Below are positions 8,552-17,184 of a stretch of DNA of 64,000 bases, one piece after another. The first letter of the stretch is position 1. Each line of letters starts with the position of its first letter. Under the pieces are notes generated by a model that was given only the letters and a program-made list of their open reading frames with translations, searched no databases and was not told the DNA's origin. The stretch is from positions 620,001 through 684,000 of the forward strand of contig NZ_FQVU01000002.1 of the NCBI RefSeq assembly GCF_900129455.1, in the 5' to 3' direction. A program made the position numbers and the translations under genes. Origin of the DNA: Jatrophihabitans endophyticus (GTDB lineage: Bacteria; Actinomycetota; Actinomycetes; Mycobacteriales; Jatrophihabitantaceae).

Positions 8552-9538
8552 ATGCGTGCCGTAGTGATCACCGAGTTCGGCGGGCCGGACGTGCTCGCCG
8601 TGCAGGACGTCCCGGACCCGACCCCGAAGGCCGACGAGGTGATCATCGACGTCGCGGCGACGGCGATCAACCGCGCCGACCTGCTGCAGCGGCAGGGGCA
8701 CTATCCGCCGCCGCCGGGGGCGTCCGACATCCTCGGCATGGAGTGCTCCGGGACGATCGCGGCCGTGGGCGAGACGGTCGCGGGGTGGAGCGTCGGCGAC
8801 GAGGTGTGCGCCCTGCTCTCCGGCGGCGGTTACGCCGAGAAGGTGGCCGTGCCGGTCGGGCAGCTGCTCCCGGTCCCGGCGGGCGTCTCGCTGGTCGACG
8901 CCGCCGCGCTGCCGGAGGTCACCTGCACCGTCTGGTCGATGGTCTTCGGCAACGAGGCGGGCCGGCTGCAGCCCGGCGAGCGCATCCTGGTCCACGGCGG
9001 GTCGAGCGGCATCGGCACGGCGGCGATCCAGATCGCGCACGGCCGCGGTGCCGAGGTCCTCACCACCGCGGGCACGCAGCGCAAGCTCGACTTCTGCCGG
9101 GAGCTCGGCGCCGACGTCGTCGTCAACTACCGCGACGAGGACTTCGTGGAGGTGATCGACCGGCACACCGACGGCCGCGGCGTCGACGTCGTCCTGGACA
9201 ACATGGGCGCCTCCTACCTGCCCCGCAACGTGGCGGCGCTCGCGACGGGTGGCCGGCTCGTCGTCCTGGGGATGCAGGGCGGCGTCCGGGGCGAGCTCGA
9301 CCTCGGGGCGCTGCTGACGAAGCGCGGCACCGTCCATGCGGCGGGGCTGCGTGCCCGTCCGGCGGCGATGAAGGCCGAGATCGTGGCCGAGACCCAGCAC
9401 GCCGTCTGGCCGATGATCGAGGCCGAGCAGGTGCGCCCGATCATCGACCGCACGCTGTCGCTGGACGACGCCGGCGACGCCCACCGGCTCGTGGACTCGA
9501 GCGATCACATCGGCAAGGTGCTGCTGCGCGTGCGGTGA
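8552..9538 (+). CDS. NAD(P)H-dependent quinone oxidoreductase, PIG3-like medium-chain reductase
   Basis: A 328-residue member of the zinc-independent quinone oxidoreductase branch of the MDR superfamily. Residues 1-120 form the GroES-like catalytic fold, and GGSSGIGTAAIQIA marks the Rossmann coenzyme site. The stretch NRADLLQRQGHYPPPPGASD is typical of the PIG3/QOR subgroup. Residues for structural or catalytic zinc are absent. It reduces quinones or enones with NADPH. The gene is divergent from hutH (130 bases) and converges with the class V protein across a small hairpin. Confidence 0.92.
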   Translation: MRAVVITEFGGPDVLAVQDVPDPTPKADEVIIDVAATAINRADLLQRQGHYPPPPGASDILGMECSGTIAAVGETVAGWSVGDEVCALLSGGGYAEKVAVPVGQLLPVPAGVSLVDAAALPEVTCTVWSMVFGNEAGRLQPGERILVHGGSSGIGTAAIQIAHGRGAEVLTTAGTQRKLDFCRELGADVVVNYRDEDFVEVIDRHTDGRGVDVVLDNMGASYLPRNVAALATGGRLVVLGMQGGVRGELDLGALLTKRGTVHAAGLRARPAAMKAEIVAETQHAVWPMIEAEQVRPIIDRTLSLDDAGDAHRLVDSSDHIGKVLLRVR

Positions 9539-9540
9539 GC

Positions 9541-9559
9541 CCGGCGGCCGGGCCGCCGG
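9541..9559. terminator. Bidirectional stem-loop between convergent genes
   Basis: The 21-base gap between the quinone oxidoreductase and the class V protein holds an inverted repeat: ccggcgg at 9541-9547 and ccgccgg at 9553-9559 with a five-base loop. There is no U-tract on either strand. Hairpins of this type between convergent genes often end transcription in high-GC bacteria. Confidence 0.5.
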
Positions 9560-10774
9560 TCAGCGCCGGCAGAGCTGGCGCATCGCGTCGACGAACTGCT
9601 CGACCTCGCCGGCCGTGGTGTGGGGCATGACGCCCAGGAACACCGCACCGCCGAACTCGTCGGCGCCGAAGGCGCGCAGCACCTCGCTCAGACCGGACGC
9701 GCCGGTCCAGACCGAGACGTCGTGACGCTGCAGGAAGGCGCCCACCTCGTCGGGCGAGCAGCCGGCCACGGTGTACGCGGTGACCGGGAGCGCGCGTTCC
9801 GAGGCGCCCAGCACGGTCACGCCCGGCAGCTCGCGCAGCTCGGCGTCCAGGTGTGCGAACAGGCCGCCGGCGTACCGTGCCGATGCGGTCACCGACCGGA
9901 CGAGCCGGTCGCGCCTCGTCCCCTCGGGATTCTCGTCGAGATCGGCGAGATGGTCGACGGCCGCGGTGACGCCGTCGAGCAGCTCGACCGGCAGCGGGAA
10001 GTTCTCGAAGCGCTGCAGCGCCGATCGCTCGGCGGCCGGTGCGTCGTCCAGTTCGCCGAGCTCGTCCAGCAGGCCGGGTCGCGCCACGACGGCCCCGGCG
10101 GTGGGGCCGCCGAGGACGGTGGCCGACACGGCGAGCAGGTCCGCGCCGAGCGCCTCGGTGTCGATCGGGGCGTACAGCGGGGCCACGCCGGCATCGACGA
10201 CGACGAGCGCGCCCTGCTCGTGCGCGAGGTCGGCGATGGCCCGGACGTCGGGCACGGTGCCGGTGGCCGGATTCGCCAGCGACACGGTGACGACCCGCGT
10301 GCGGCGTCCGACGAGCTCGTCGTACTGCCAGGCCGGGACGTCGCCGGTGTCGAGGTCGACCTCGGCCCAGCGCACCACCGTGCCGCGGTTGCGTGCGGCG
10401 CGGGTGAACGGCTGGGTCACCAGATCGGCGTCGAGCCGGTTGAGGACGATCTCGTCACCGAGCTGCCAGTCACTGGCCAGCAGCGACACGAAGCGCTGCA
10501 GCAGCGAGCCGGCGCTCTGGCCGAGGACGACATCGGCCGGGTCGGCGCGGACCAGGTCGGCCACGGCACGGCGGGCGCGCAGCACGCGGGTCGCCGACTG
10601 CTGCGACCGCGACGAGCGGGACCCGGGCTGCGCCGGCGCACTGCGCAGCGTGGCGATGACGGCGCGGATCACCGACTCGGGCTGGAGCGCGGCGAAGGAC
10701 CCGTCGAGCTGCGCCGTCCTGGTGGCGAGGGTCGGGTACAGCCCGCGCACCCGTGCGACATCGACGCCGATCAC
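9560..10774 (-). CDS. Class V aminotransferase-fold (cysteine desulfurase-like) protein lacking the PLP lysine
   Basis: A 404-residue protein with the fold of SufS/NifS-type PLP enzymes (VVVDAGVAPLY, ADLLAVSATVLGGPTAGAVV). The motif that should contain the PLP-binding lysine (normally SAHK-x-GGP) reads SATV at 217-220, with Val220 in place of Lys. A canonical PLP-dependent reaction is therefore unlikely. I recall that Rv3778c of M. tuberculosis, near bpa, also lacks the lysine, which points to a conserved non-catalytic or altered function. The GTG at 10774 is chosen because GGGGGTGAG lies just upstream; GTG 10786 is an alternative. It is divergent from bpa across 88 bases. Confidence 0.85.
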   Translation of the reverse strand: MIGVDVARVRGLYPTLATRTAQLDGSFAALQPESVIRAVIATLRSAPAQPGSRSSRSQQSATRVLRARRAVADLVRADPADVVLGQSAGSLLQRFVSLLASDWQLGDEIVLNRLDADLVTQPFTRAARNRGTVVRWAEVDLDTGDVPAWQYDELVGRRTRVVTVSLANPATGTVPDVRAIADLAHEQGALVVVDAGVAPLYAPIDTEALGADLLAVSATVLGGPTAGAVVARPGLLDELGELDDAPAAERSALQRFENFPLPVELLDGVTAAVDHLADLDENPEGTRRDRLVRSVTASARYAGGLFAHLDAELRELPGVTVLGASERALPVTAYTVAGCSPDEVGAFLQRHDVSVWTGASGLSEVLRAFGADEFGGAVFLGVMPHTTAGEVEQFVDAMRQLCRR

Positions 10775-10862
10775 GCCCGGTCTCACCCCCACGTGCACCT
10801 CACGTGCGGTCCGCGGCCGACCGCACTGTTCGTCCGTCTTCACGCGCGGGCAGACTGGACGC

Positions 10863-11471
10863 GTGAGTGACAACGACCAGGATCATCCCGCATCGACCCC
10901 GTCCGTCGGCTACCCCGCCGAAGAACAGGACGTCGAGTTCGGGAGGTCCAAGGCGCTGGCCACCACCGGTGACGAGCCCGACCGCGACGACGACCCCGAC
11001 GACATTACGGGGCAGGTCGAGCAGCCCGCCAAGGTCATGCGGATCGGAACCATGATCAAGCAGCTGCTCGAGGAGGTCCGGCAGGCTCCGCTCGACGAGG
11101 CGGGGCGCCGCCGACTGCGCGAGATCCACGAGTCCTCGATCAAGGAACTCAGCTCGGGACTGTCGGCGGAGCTGCGCGACGAGCTCGACCGGCTCAGCCT
11201 GCCCTTCGGGGGCGATACGCCGTCGGAGGCCGAACTGCGCGTGGCGCAGGCACAGCTCGTCGGGTGGCTGGAGGGCTTGTTCCACGGCATCCAGACGGCC
11301 ATCTACGCGCAGCAGGCGACGGCTCGGGCCCAGCTCGAGCAGATGGCGGGTCGGCGTCAGCTCCCCGGCGGCGCCGGCGGTCGGCAGATCGTGGTGGGCC
11401 CGGACGGGCAGCTCGTCGCGCCGTCCGCGGCCGGCGAGGAGTCGGCGCGCGGCACGGGCCAGTACCTGTAG
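10863..11471 (+). CDS. bpa: Bacterial proteasome activator
   Basis: A 202-residue homologue of Bpa/PafE (Rv3780), the ATP-independent ring that opens the 20S proteasome and feeds it unfolded or Pup-independent substrates. A disordered acidic N-terminus (residues 1-55) leads into the helical core KVMRIGTMIKQLLEEVRQAP, with amphipathic helices to about residue 165. The protein ends in GQYL, the C-terminal motif that docks into the proteasome alpha ring. Start is GTG. Its presence implies the organism has a proteasome. The lysine-less class V protein is divergently adjacent, as in mycobacteria. Confidence 0.95.
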   Translation: MSDNDQDHPASTPSVGYPAEEQDVEFGRSKALATTGDEPDRDDDPDDITGQVEQPAKVMRIGTMIKQLLEEVRQAPLDEAGRRRLREIHESSIKELSSGLSAELRDELDRLSLPFGGDTPSEAELRVAQAQLVGWLEGLFHGIQTAIYAQQATARAQLEQMAGRRQLPGGAGGRQIVVGPDGQLVAPSAAGEESARGTGQYL

Positions 11472-11483
11472 TCCGGCCCCGCG

Positions 11484-12914
11484 GTGCCGAACTGGGTGCG
11501 GGACTTCGTCGCGACGCGGCCGGCCGACGCGCTCGCCCTCGTCGACGACGTGCGGGACCGCGAGCTCCGGTTCGGCGAGGTCGTCGACGACGCGGGCGTG
11601 GTGGCCGCCGGCCTCGTCGCACGCGGCGTGGGCAAGGGTGACGTCGTGCTCGTCCTGCAGGGCAACGGCGCCGACCACGTCGCGCTGACGCTGGCCTGCC
11701 TGTGGCTGGGTGCGCCTGTCCTGCCGTGCAGCGAGATGCTGCGCGCGAAGGACGTCGCGCTGCGGGTGCGACGCGCGCGGCACGCCCTGATCGTCGCCGA
11801 CCCGCGCAACGCGGCCGCCCTCGAGGGTCTCGACGTGCCCGTGTGGTGGGTCGACGACACGTTCGCGCACCCGGTCGAGGCCGTCACCATCCCCGACCAC
11901 GCCGAGCTCGACGACACCGACCCGTCGTTCGTGCTCTTCACCTCGGGGACGAGCGGTGAGCCGAAGCTGGTCCGCCACGGCCAGCGGTACGCGTGGGGCC
12001 AGCGGTTGCAGGCCCAGGAGTGGCTGGCAGCGCGACCCGGCGAGCTGGTCTGGTCGACCGCGGCGCCGGGATGGTCGAAGTCCGCGCGCAACTGCTTCAT
12101 CGCGCCGTGGTGGTGCGGTGCGGCGGCGCTCGTGCAGGACCGCCGCTTCGACGCGGCACATCGGCTCGACACCGTCCGGCGGCACGGTGTGAACGTCCTG
12201 TGCATGGCCCCGACCGAGTACCGGTTGATCGCCGGGCACGGCCCGATCGTCGACGTTCCGTCGCTGCGGCGACTCGTGACGGCCGGGGAGGCGCTCGGCG
12301 TCCCGGCGTGGTCGACGTGGCGCGAGCAGACCGGGCTCGAGATCAGCGACGGGTACGGCCAGACCGAGACCGGTCAGGTCACCGGGACGCCGCCGGGCGA
12401 GACCGCGCCACCGGGGTCGATGGGTCGGCCGCTCCCGGGCGTCCGCGTCGAGGTCGTCGACGGCGAGCTGACCGTCGACCCGAGCACGCTGCCTGCCTTC
12501 TTCCTCGGTTACGACGGTGACGCGGCGCCCACCGGACGCTGGCACACCGGCGACACCGTGCGGCAGGACGACGACGGCTGGTTGTTCTTCGAGGCACGGG
12601 CCGACGACGTCATCATCAGCGCCGGCTACCGCATCGGGCCGGCCGAGGTGGAGTCGACGCTGCTCGGCCACGAGGCCGTCCGGGAGTGCGGTGTCGTCGG
12701 GGTGCCCGACGCCGAGCGCGGCGCGGTCGTGGCGGCTGCCGTCGTGCTGGGTGACGGTCACGTGCCCTCGGCCGCCCTCGCTGCCGAGCTGCAGGCCTTC
12801 GTGCGGGCCGAGACCGCGCCCTACAAGTACCCGCGGCGGATCTGGTTCGTCGACGCCTTGCCCAAGACCACGTCGGGCAAGCTGCTGCGGTCGGCCCTCG
12901 TCCCGCCGTCCTGA
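11484..12914 (+). CDS. Acyl-CoA synthetase (AMP-forming, medium-chain type)
   Basis: A 476-residue ANL-superfamily adenylating enzyme that activates a carboxylic acid with ATP and couples it to CoA. Signature motifs are the phosphate loop FTSGTSGEPKLVRH, the adenine/acid-binding GYGQTETGQV, the hinge region GWLFFEARADD and the C-terminal lysine in TTSGKLLRSAL. The organisation resembles medium-chain acyl-CoA ligases (ACSM-like), but it is shorter than the usual 530-560 residues, mainly at the N-terminus. Start is GTG, 12 bases after bpa on the same strand. Its stop codon lies within the outer arm of a large inverted repeat. Confidence 0.9.
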   Translation: MPNWVRDFVATRPADALALVDDVRDRELRFGEVVDDAGVVAAGLVARGVGKGDVVLVLQGNGADHVALTLACLWLGAPVLPCSEMLRAKDVALRVRRARHALIVADPRNAAALEGLDVPVWWVDDTFAHPVEAVTIPDHAELDDTDPSFVLFTSGTSGEPKLVRHGQRYAWGQRLQAQEWLAARPGELVWSTAAPGWSKSARNCFIAPWWCGAAALVQDRRFDAAHRLDTVRRHGVNVLCMAPTEYRLIAGHGPIVDVPSLRRLVTAGEALGVPAWSTWREQTGLEISDGYGQTETGQVTGTPPGETAPPGSMGRPLPGVRVEVVDGELTVDPSTLPAFFLGYDGDAAPTGRWHTGDTVRQDDDGWLFFEARADDVIISAGYRIGPAEVESTLLGHEAVRECGVVGVPDAERGAVVAAAVVLGDGHVPSAALAAELQAFVRAETAPYKYPRRIWFVDALPKTTSGKLLRSALVPPS

Positions 12915-12992
12915 ACCGACCCCACTTCCTCGGCGAGTTGGTTGATCAACAGGGTGGTTCGTCGACCAACTCGCCGAGGAAGGCAGGTTCAG
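12911..12992. terminator. Large nested inverted repeat between convergent genes
   Basis: Perfect 18-base arms are at 12925-12942 (cttcctcggcgagttggt) and 12965-12982. A second 7-base pair, ctgaacc (12911-12917) and ggttcag (12986-12992), encloses them. The stop codons of the acyl-CoA synthetase (+) and the HAD gene (-) both sit in the outer arms. The structure is symmetrical for both transcripts, fitting a bidirectional terminator. No T-tract is present. Confidence 0.7.
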
Positions 12993-13810
12993 TACCCAGC
13001 GAGCACCGACTCGATAAGACGGCCCACCGCATCGTCGTCGTTGCTGACCGTGACCTCGTCGGCGGCCTCCTTGACCGCGGGATGGGCGTTGCCGACGGCG
13101 TAGGAACGACCGGCCCACAACAGCATCGGGATGTCGTTGGGCATGTCGCCGATCGCGGCGATCTCGTGCGGCGCGACGCCGTGGCGTTCGGCCAGCTCGG
13201 CCAGCCCGGTCGCCTTGGTGACGCCGGGAGCAGAGAGCTCGAGCAGGCCGTAGGACGACGAGTGCGTCAGCGTCGCACGGTCACCGACGACCTCGGTGGC
13301 CGCGGTGAGGAACGCGTCCGGGTCGACCGAGCGGTCCTTCGCCAGCAGCTTCACCGCCGGCCCGTCGACGATCTCGTCGAGCGAGCCGATGCGGGGCGGT
13401 GGGATCGCCACGCCACGCCGGTCGGTGCGCGGATTGATCTGCCAGTCGTGCACGTACTCGGGTTCGGCCGCGAAGCCGTGCCCGAACTCGAGTGCGAACG
13501 CGACGCCGGGGAACTCCGCGCGCAGAGATTTCGCAAGTTCGCGCATAAGCGCCTCGTCCAGGGTGTACGACACCAGCAGCTCTTCGGTCGCCATGTCGTA
13601 GAGCACCGCACCGTTCGCCCCGACGGCGACGCCGTGGTGGCCGGTCGCATCGACCAGGTCGTCCAACCAGCGTGGCGGCCGTCCGGTCACGAAGGCCACG
13701 TGCAGACCGGCGTCGGCGGCGGCGTCGAGCGCGGCGCGGTTGCGGGCCGACACCTCTCCGTCGCTGCCCAGCAGGGTCCCGTCGATATCGGTGGCGACGA
13801 ACCTGATCAT
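12989..13810 (-). CDS. HAD-superfamily Cof-type phosphatase
   Basis: A 273-residue IIB-type haloacid dehalogenase-like hydrolase. Motif I is [13 protein letters not shown] with nucleophile Asp9 and acid Asp11; motif II is the Thr in VTGRPP; motif III is a Lys in the cap-core junction; motif IV is [10 protein letters not shown]. Members dephosphorylate sugar phosphates, nucleotides or cofactors such as FMN and PLP; the substrate here is unknown. The start ATG overlaps the serS stop codon by four bases (ATGA), so it is co-transcribed and probably co-translated with serS. The same serS-HAD order is seen in mycobacteria. Confidence 0.93.
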   Translation of the reverse strand: MIRFVATDIDGTLLGSDGEVSARNRAALDAAADAGLHVAFVTGRPPRWLDDLVDATGHHGVAVGANGAVLYDMATEELLVSYTLDEALMRELAKSLRAEFPGVAFALEFGHGFAAEPEYVHDWQINPRTDRRGVAIPPPRIGSLDEIVDGPAVKLLAKDRSVDPDAFLTAATEVVGDRATLTHSSSYGLLELSAPGVTKATGLAELAERHGVAPHEIAAIGDMPNDIPMLLWAGRSYAVGNAHPAVKEAADEVTVSNDDDAVGRLIESVLAGY

Positions 13811-15060
13811 CGGGGCGTCAGGACGTCGCGACCACCCAGGAACGGGCGCAGCGCCGCCGGGACGTAGACCGAACCGTCCGGTTGCTGGTGGTGGTCGAGC
13901 AGGCAGGCTATGGTGCGGGCTGCGGCGCACAGCGTTCCGTTGAGCGTCGCCACCGGCTCGTTGCCCTTCTCGCCCCGGGTGCGGATGTTGAGGCGGCGCG
14001 ACTGGAAGGTCGTGCAGTTCGACGTCGACGTCAGTTCGCGGTAGGCGCCCTGCGACGGGAACCACGCCTCGATGTCGTACTTGCGGGCCGCGCTCGAACC
14101 GAGATCGCCGGCCGCGACGTCGATCACGCGGTAGGCGAACTCCAGCTTGTCCATGAACTCCCGCTCCCACGCGAGCAGCCGCTCGTGCTCCTCGCGTGCC
14201 TCGTCCGCGCGGACGTAGGAGAACATCTCGACCTTGTCGAACCAGTGCACCCGGATGATGCCCTTGGTGTCCTTGCCGTAGCTGCCGGCCTCGCGGCGGA
14301 AGCAGGAGGAGAACCCGGCGTACCGCAGCGGCAGCTCGGCGAGGATCTCGTTGCCGTGCATGCCGGCCAGCGCGACCTCGGAGGTGCCGACGAGGTACAG
14401 GTCGTCGCGCTCCAGGTGGTAGACCTCGTCGGAGTGCGCACCGAGGAAGCCGGTGCCCTGCATGATCTCCGGCTTGACCAGCGCCGGCGCGATCACCTGG
14501 GTGAGGCCGGCGTCGGTGGCCTGCTGCATCGCCAGGTTGACGAGCGCGAACTCGAGCTGGGCGCCGATGCCGGTGAGGAAGTAGAACCGGGCGCCGCTGA
14601 CCTTGGCGCCGCGCTCGGTGTCGACGGCGCCGAGCCCGGCCGCGATCTCGAGATGGTCCTTGGGGTCGGTGACCGCGGGCGGCGTGCCGACCAGCTCGCG
14701 GGTCACGAAGTCGTTCTCGCCGCCGGGCGGAGCGCCGTCCTCGACCAGGTTGGCGATCGCGAACTGCGCGTTGCGCAGCGCCTCGTCCGCGTCGCCCTGC
14801 TCGGCCTCGGCCGCCTTGACCTCGTCGGCCAACCCCTTCGCGCGACTCAGCAGGGCCGGCCGGTCCTCGGGGGACGCCTTGCCGACCTGCTTGCTCAGCG
14901 TCTTCTGCTCGGCGCGCAGCGTGTCGGCCCGCGAGACGGCGGCGCGCCGGACGTCGTCGGCGACGAGCAGGGCGTCGACGAGTCCGGGGTCGGCGCCGCG
15001 GGCGCGTTGCGACGCTCGGGCGTGCTCGGGGTCGTCCCGGACGATTTTCAGGTCGATCAC
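13807..15060 (-). CDS. serS: Seryl-tRNA synthetase
   Basis: A 417-residue class II aminoacyl-tRNA synthetase charging tRNA-Ser (and tRNA-Sec if present). The N-terminal coiled-coil arm spans about residues 30-100 ([20 protein letters not shown]). Class II motif 2 is [19 protein letters not shown], and motif 3 contains [19 protein letters not shown] with its arginine. Start is GTG followed by [11 protein letters not shown], the standard N-terminus. The upstream gap to the WXG100 gene holds no recognisable tRNA gene. It leads an operon with the HAD phosphatase. Confidence 0.97.
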   Translation of the reverse strand: MIDLKIVRDDPEHARASQRARGADPGLVDALLVADDVRRAAVSRADTLRAEQKTLSKQVGKASPEDRPALLSRAKGLADEVKAAEAEQGDADEALRNAQFAIANLVEDGAPPGGENDFVTRELVGTPPAVTDPKDHLEIAAGLGAVDTERGAKVSGARFYFLTGIGAQLEFALVNLAMQQATDAGLTQVIAPALVKPEIMQGTGFLGAHSDEVYHLERDDLYLVGTSEVALAGMHGNEILAELPLRYAGFSSCFRREAGSYGKDTKGIIRVHWFDKVEMFSYVRADEAREEHERLLAWEREFMDKLEFAYRVIDVAAGDLGSSAARKYDIEAWFPSQGAYRELTSTSNCTTFQSRRLNIRTRGEKGNEPVATLNGTLCAAARTIACLLDHHQQPDGSVYVPAALRPFLGGRDVLTPR

Positions 15061-15174
15061 CAGGTCAGGCTACTGACGCCGCCGCCCGACGTTATCCACA
15101 GGCCGTGCGCGACACCGAGCGGGCCGACGTCCGGACGACCTACGCTCCCCGGCATCGCCAGGGAGGAGCCCGAG

Positions 15175-15474
15175 ATGTCCGGATACGAGGTCGACCCCAC
15201 GGAGCTGCTGGCCGCGCAGGCGCGCGTGGCGGAGGCCGTGACCGAGGGGCGCGCCGAACTGACCCGGCTCCACACCGCGGCCCGCGATCTGCTCGACGGG
15301 CAGTGGCGAGGTCATGCGGCGACGGCTTTCGCCGCCGGCTGGCACGAATGGGCCGACGGCGCGCGGCAGCTGCTCGCCGCGCTGGACGGCATCGCGCACG
15401 CGCTCGGCGTCACCGCCGCCGACTACGAGACCACCGAGTCCGGCGTGGCGACCGAGCTGCGGCACATCGCATGA
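15175..15474 (+). CDS. WXG100-family (ESX/type VII) protein
   Basis: A 99-residue helical-hairpin protein of the ESAT-6/WXG100 type. The turn motif Trp44-Arg45-Gly46 sits between two predicted helices. A YETTE stretch at residues 84-88 fits the YxxxD/E export signal used by ESX systems. A good AGGAG Shine-Dalgarno lies before the ATG. The stop overlaps the start of the next WXG100-like gene (ATGA), the usual arrangement for heterodimeric partners. No ESX secretion core (EccC, EccD, MycP) is in the window, so it must be encoded elsewhere. Likely a partner or co-exported factor for the downstream toxin-like protein. Confidence 0.9.
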   Translation: MSGYEVDPTELLAAQARVAEAVTEGRAELTRLHTAARDLLDGQWRGHAATAFAAGWHEWADGARQLLAALDGIAHALGVTAADYETTESGVATELRHIA

Positions 15475-15761
15475 CGTCGTTCGCCGTCGACACCGATCTG
15501 CTGGCCGAGCTCGTCCGGCGCATGGCGGCGTGCGGCACGCGCCTCGAGGAGGTCGCGGCCGACGTCGACGCCCGGATGACCCGCGTGCACGCCGTCTGGC
15601 GCGGTGTCGCCGCCGGGGAGCAGGCCGACGCGCACCGGCGCTGGGCGGCGGGCGCCCGGCAGACCCACGAGGCATTGGCCGCCCTGCGGGCCGTCGCCAC
15701 CACCGCGGACGAGAACTACCGCGCCGCCGCCCACGCCAACGTGCGGATGTGGGCGCAGTGA
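15471..15761 (+). CDS. WXG100-like partner protein
   Basis: A 96-residue protein with two predicted helices and the motif Trp43-Arg44-Gly45 at the turn (HAVWRGVAAGEQ). It lacks an obvious YxxxD/E signal, as expected if only one partner of a WXG100 heterodimer carries it. Start ATG overlaps the stop of the first WXG100 gene by four bases, so the two are co-translated. After it, a 41-base gap separates it from the convergent 13E12-type HNH gene. That gene now stands between the WXG100 pair and the EndoU toxin gene. Confidence 0.85.
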   Translation: MTSFAVDTDLLAELVRRMAACGTRLEEVAADVDARMTRVHAVWRGVAAGEQADAHRRWAAGARQTHEALAALRAVATTADENYRAAAHANVRMWAQ

Positions 15762-15802
15762 GCACGCCACGACGTAGGTCGGACCCGACCGTCAGGGGGC
15801 CG

Positions 15803-17137
15803 TCACGGCGGCCGGTCGTCGCGATGCGCGCTCGCCGTCGGACGGTGCAGCATGTTCACGCGTGGCGTCCGCTGCGGATCGAGCCAGGCCGGCGGCACCC
15901 AGGCGACCCGACCCGCGACGATCGTCGCGCTCCACCCCTGCGCCACGCGCACCCGGTGGTCGTGACCGCAGACGAGCGCGCCGTTGCCGGTGGTCGTGGG
16001 CCCGCCGTCGGCGTGGTCGAGCAGGTGGTGCGCCTGGCACCACGCCGCGGGGACGGGGCACCCGGGGAAGGTGCAGCCGCCGTCGCGGGCGGCCATCGCC
16101 AGGCGCTGTGCCCCGGAGAACAGCCGGCGCGCGTCGGTCCACCCCGTGATGCCCCCGCCGGCCCGACCGGGGTCGGCACCGCCGTGACCGAGGCCGACCG
16201 CGAGCTCGCGAGCGTCACCTCCCGTCCAGCCCCGGGCGATCGCGGTCGGCACGACCGCGCCGTGGCCGGTCGTCGCCACGCCCGTCCCCGTGGACCAGTC
16301 GTCGGCCGCGACGGTGAGCAGCACCGTGGTGGACACGCCGCCGGCGTCGGGCAGGCGGCCGGTGCTCCCGAGCCGGATCAGCGCGTCGAGCAGGCCGTCG
16401 TGGCGGCGTTGGCCGGCGGTGCGCGGGTCGCGGCGACCGCCGGCGGCGGGCCGCGGCGCAGCCAGCGGGTCGAGGCAGGTCAACAGCCGCTCGGCGCACT
16501 CGGCGGTGAGCTCGCCGTCGAGGCGGGCGGACCCGTCCGGCCGCTGCGCGACGGTGAGGTCGCGATGGCGCTCGCGGTAGCCGGCATCGCGCAGCAGCCC
16601 GTCGGGGTCGAGATGCGCGTGCACCCGTTCGGCGATGCGACCGAGGGCGTACGGGTCGAAGGCACGGGCGTGCTCGACGAGCTGTCGTTCCACCGTGGGT
16701 CCGTGCTCGTCGCGCACCGTGTCGGGCAGGGTGGCGACCGCGCGCGCGATCACCTGGGCGTGGCGGACGGTGACGTCGCCGGCGGCCTGCGCTGCGGCCA
16801 GGATCGGCAGCTCGGGTGGCACGGGCTCGCCGTGCAGCGACCGCCGCGACCCGATGAGGTCGGCCGCCGCCACGCGGCTACGGGCCTCGCCGGGGTGCAG
16901 CCGCAGCAGTGCGCGCAGCAGCGCCGCGGTGTCGCGTGCGCCGAGCTCGACCGCGCTACCTCGCCGGTCGAGCTCCGCCACGAGTTCGTGGTCGACCGCC
17001 GCGAGCCGGTTCGCGACCCGCTGCAGCGCGCGGCAGGTGTCCAGCAGGTCGTCGCGCGCCACCGCGTCCCACCTGATGGCGAGCAGCCCGTCGACCGCAT
17101 CGTGCAGCGGTCGCAACGTTTTATGCGGGGCGGACAT
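15803..17137 (-). CDS. 13E12-repeat/DUF222 HNH endonuclease-domain protein
   Basis: A 444-residue member of the abundant actinobacterial 13E12/DUF222 family. Residues up to about 330 form the DUF222 helical region (ALQRVANRLAAVDHELVAEL, ARAVATLPDTV). The C-terminal HNH domain has CTFPGCPVPAAWCQAHHLL, then GNGALVCGHDHR. The paired cysteines can bind zinc and the AHH histidines form the nuclease site. In M. tuberculosis such genes lie in REP13E12 repeats, which serve as phage integration sites. I chose the ATG at 17137; a frame extension upstream starts within the divergent toxin promoter. It lies between the WXG100 pair and the toxin gene, on the opposite strand, possibly inserted there. Confidence 0.88.
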   Translation of the reverse strand: MSAPHKTLRPLHDAVDGLLAIRWDAVARDDLLDTCRALQRVANRLAAVDHELVAELDRRGSAVELGARDTAALLRALLRLHPGEARSRVAAADLIGSRRSLHGEPVPPELPILAAAQAAGDVTVRHAQVIARAVATLPDTVRDEHGPTVERQLVEHARAFDPYALGRIAERVHAHLDPDGLLRDAGYRERHRDLTVAQRPDGSARLDGELTAECAERLLTCLDPLAAPRPAAGGRRDPRTAGQRRHDGLLDALIRLGSTGRLPDAGGVSTTVLLTVAADDWSTGTGVATTGHGAVVPTAIARGWTGGDARELAVGLGHGGADPGRAGGGITGWTDARRLFSGAQRLAMAARDGGCTFPGCPVPAAWCQAHHLLDHADGGPTTTGNGALVCGHDHRVRVAQGWSATIVAGRVAWVPPAWLDPQRTPRVNMLHRPTASAHRDDRPP

Positions 17138-17184
17138 ACGTGTGATTATGGCAGCGATGTCCGACAGTTTTCGGAGTCGCACCG

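Noticed and set aside
15061-15174. tRNA gene upstream of serS
   Set aside because: No acceptor stem, T-loop or anticodon arrangement could be found in the gap.
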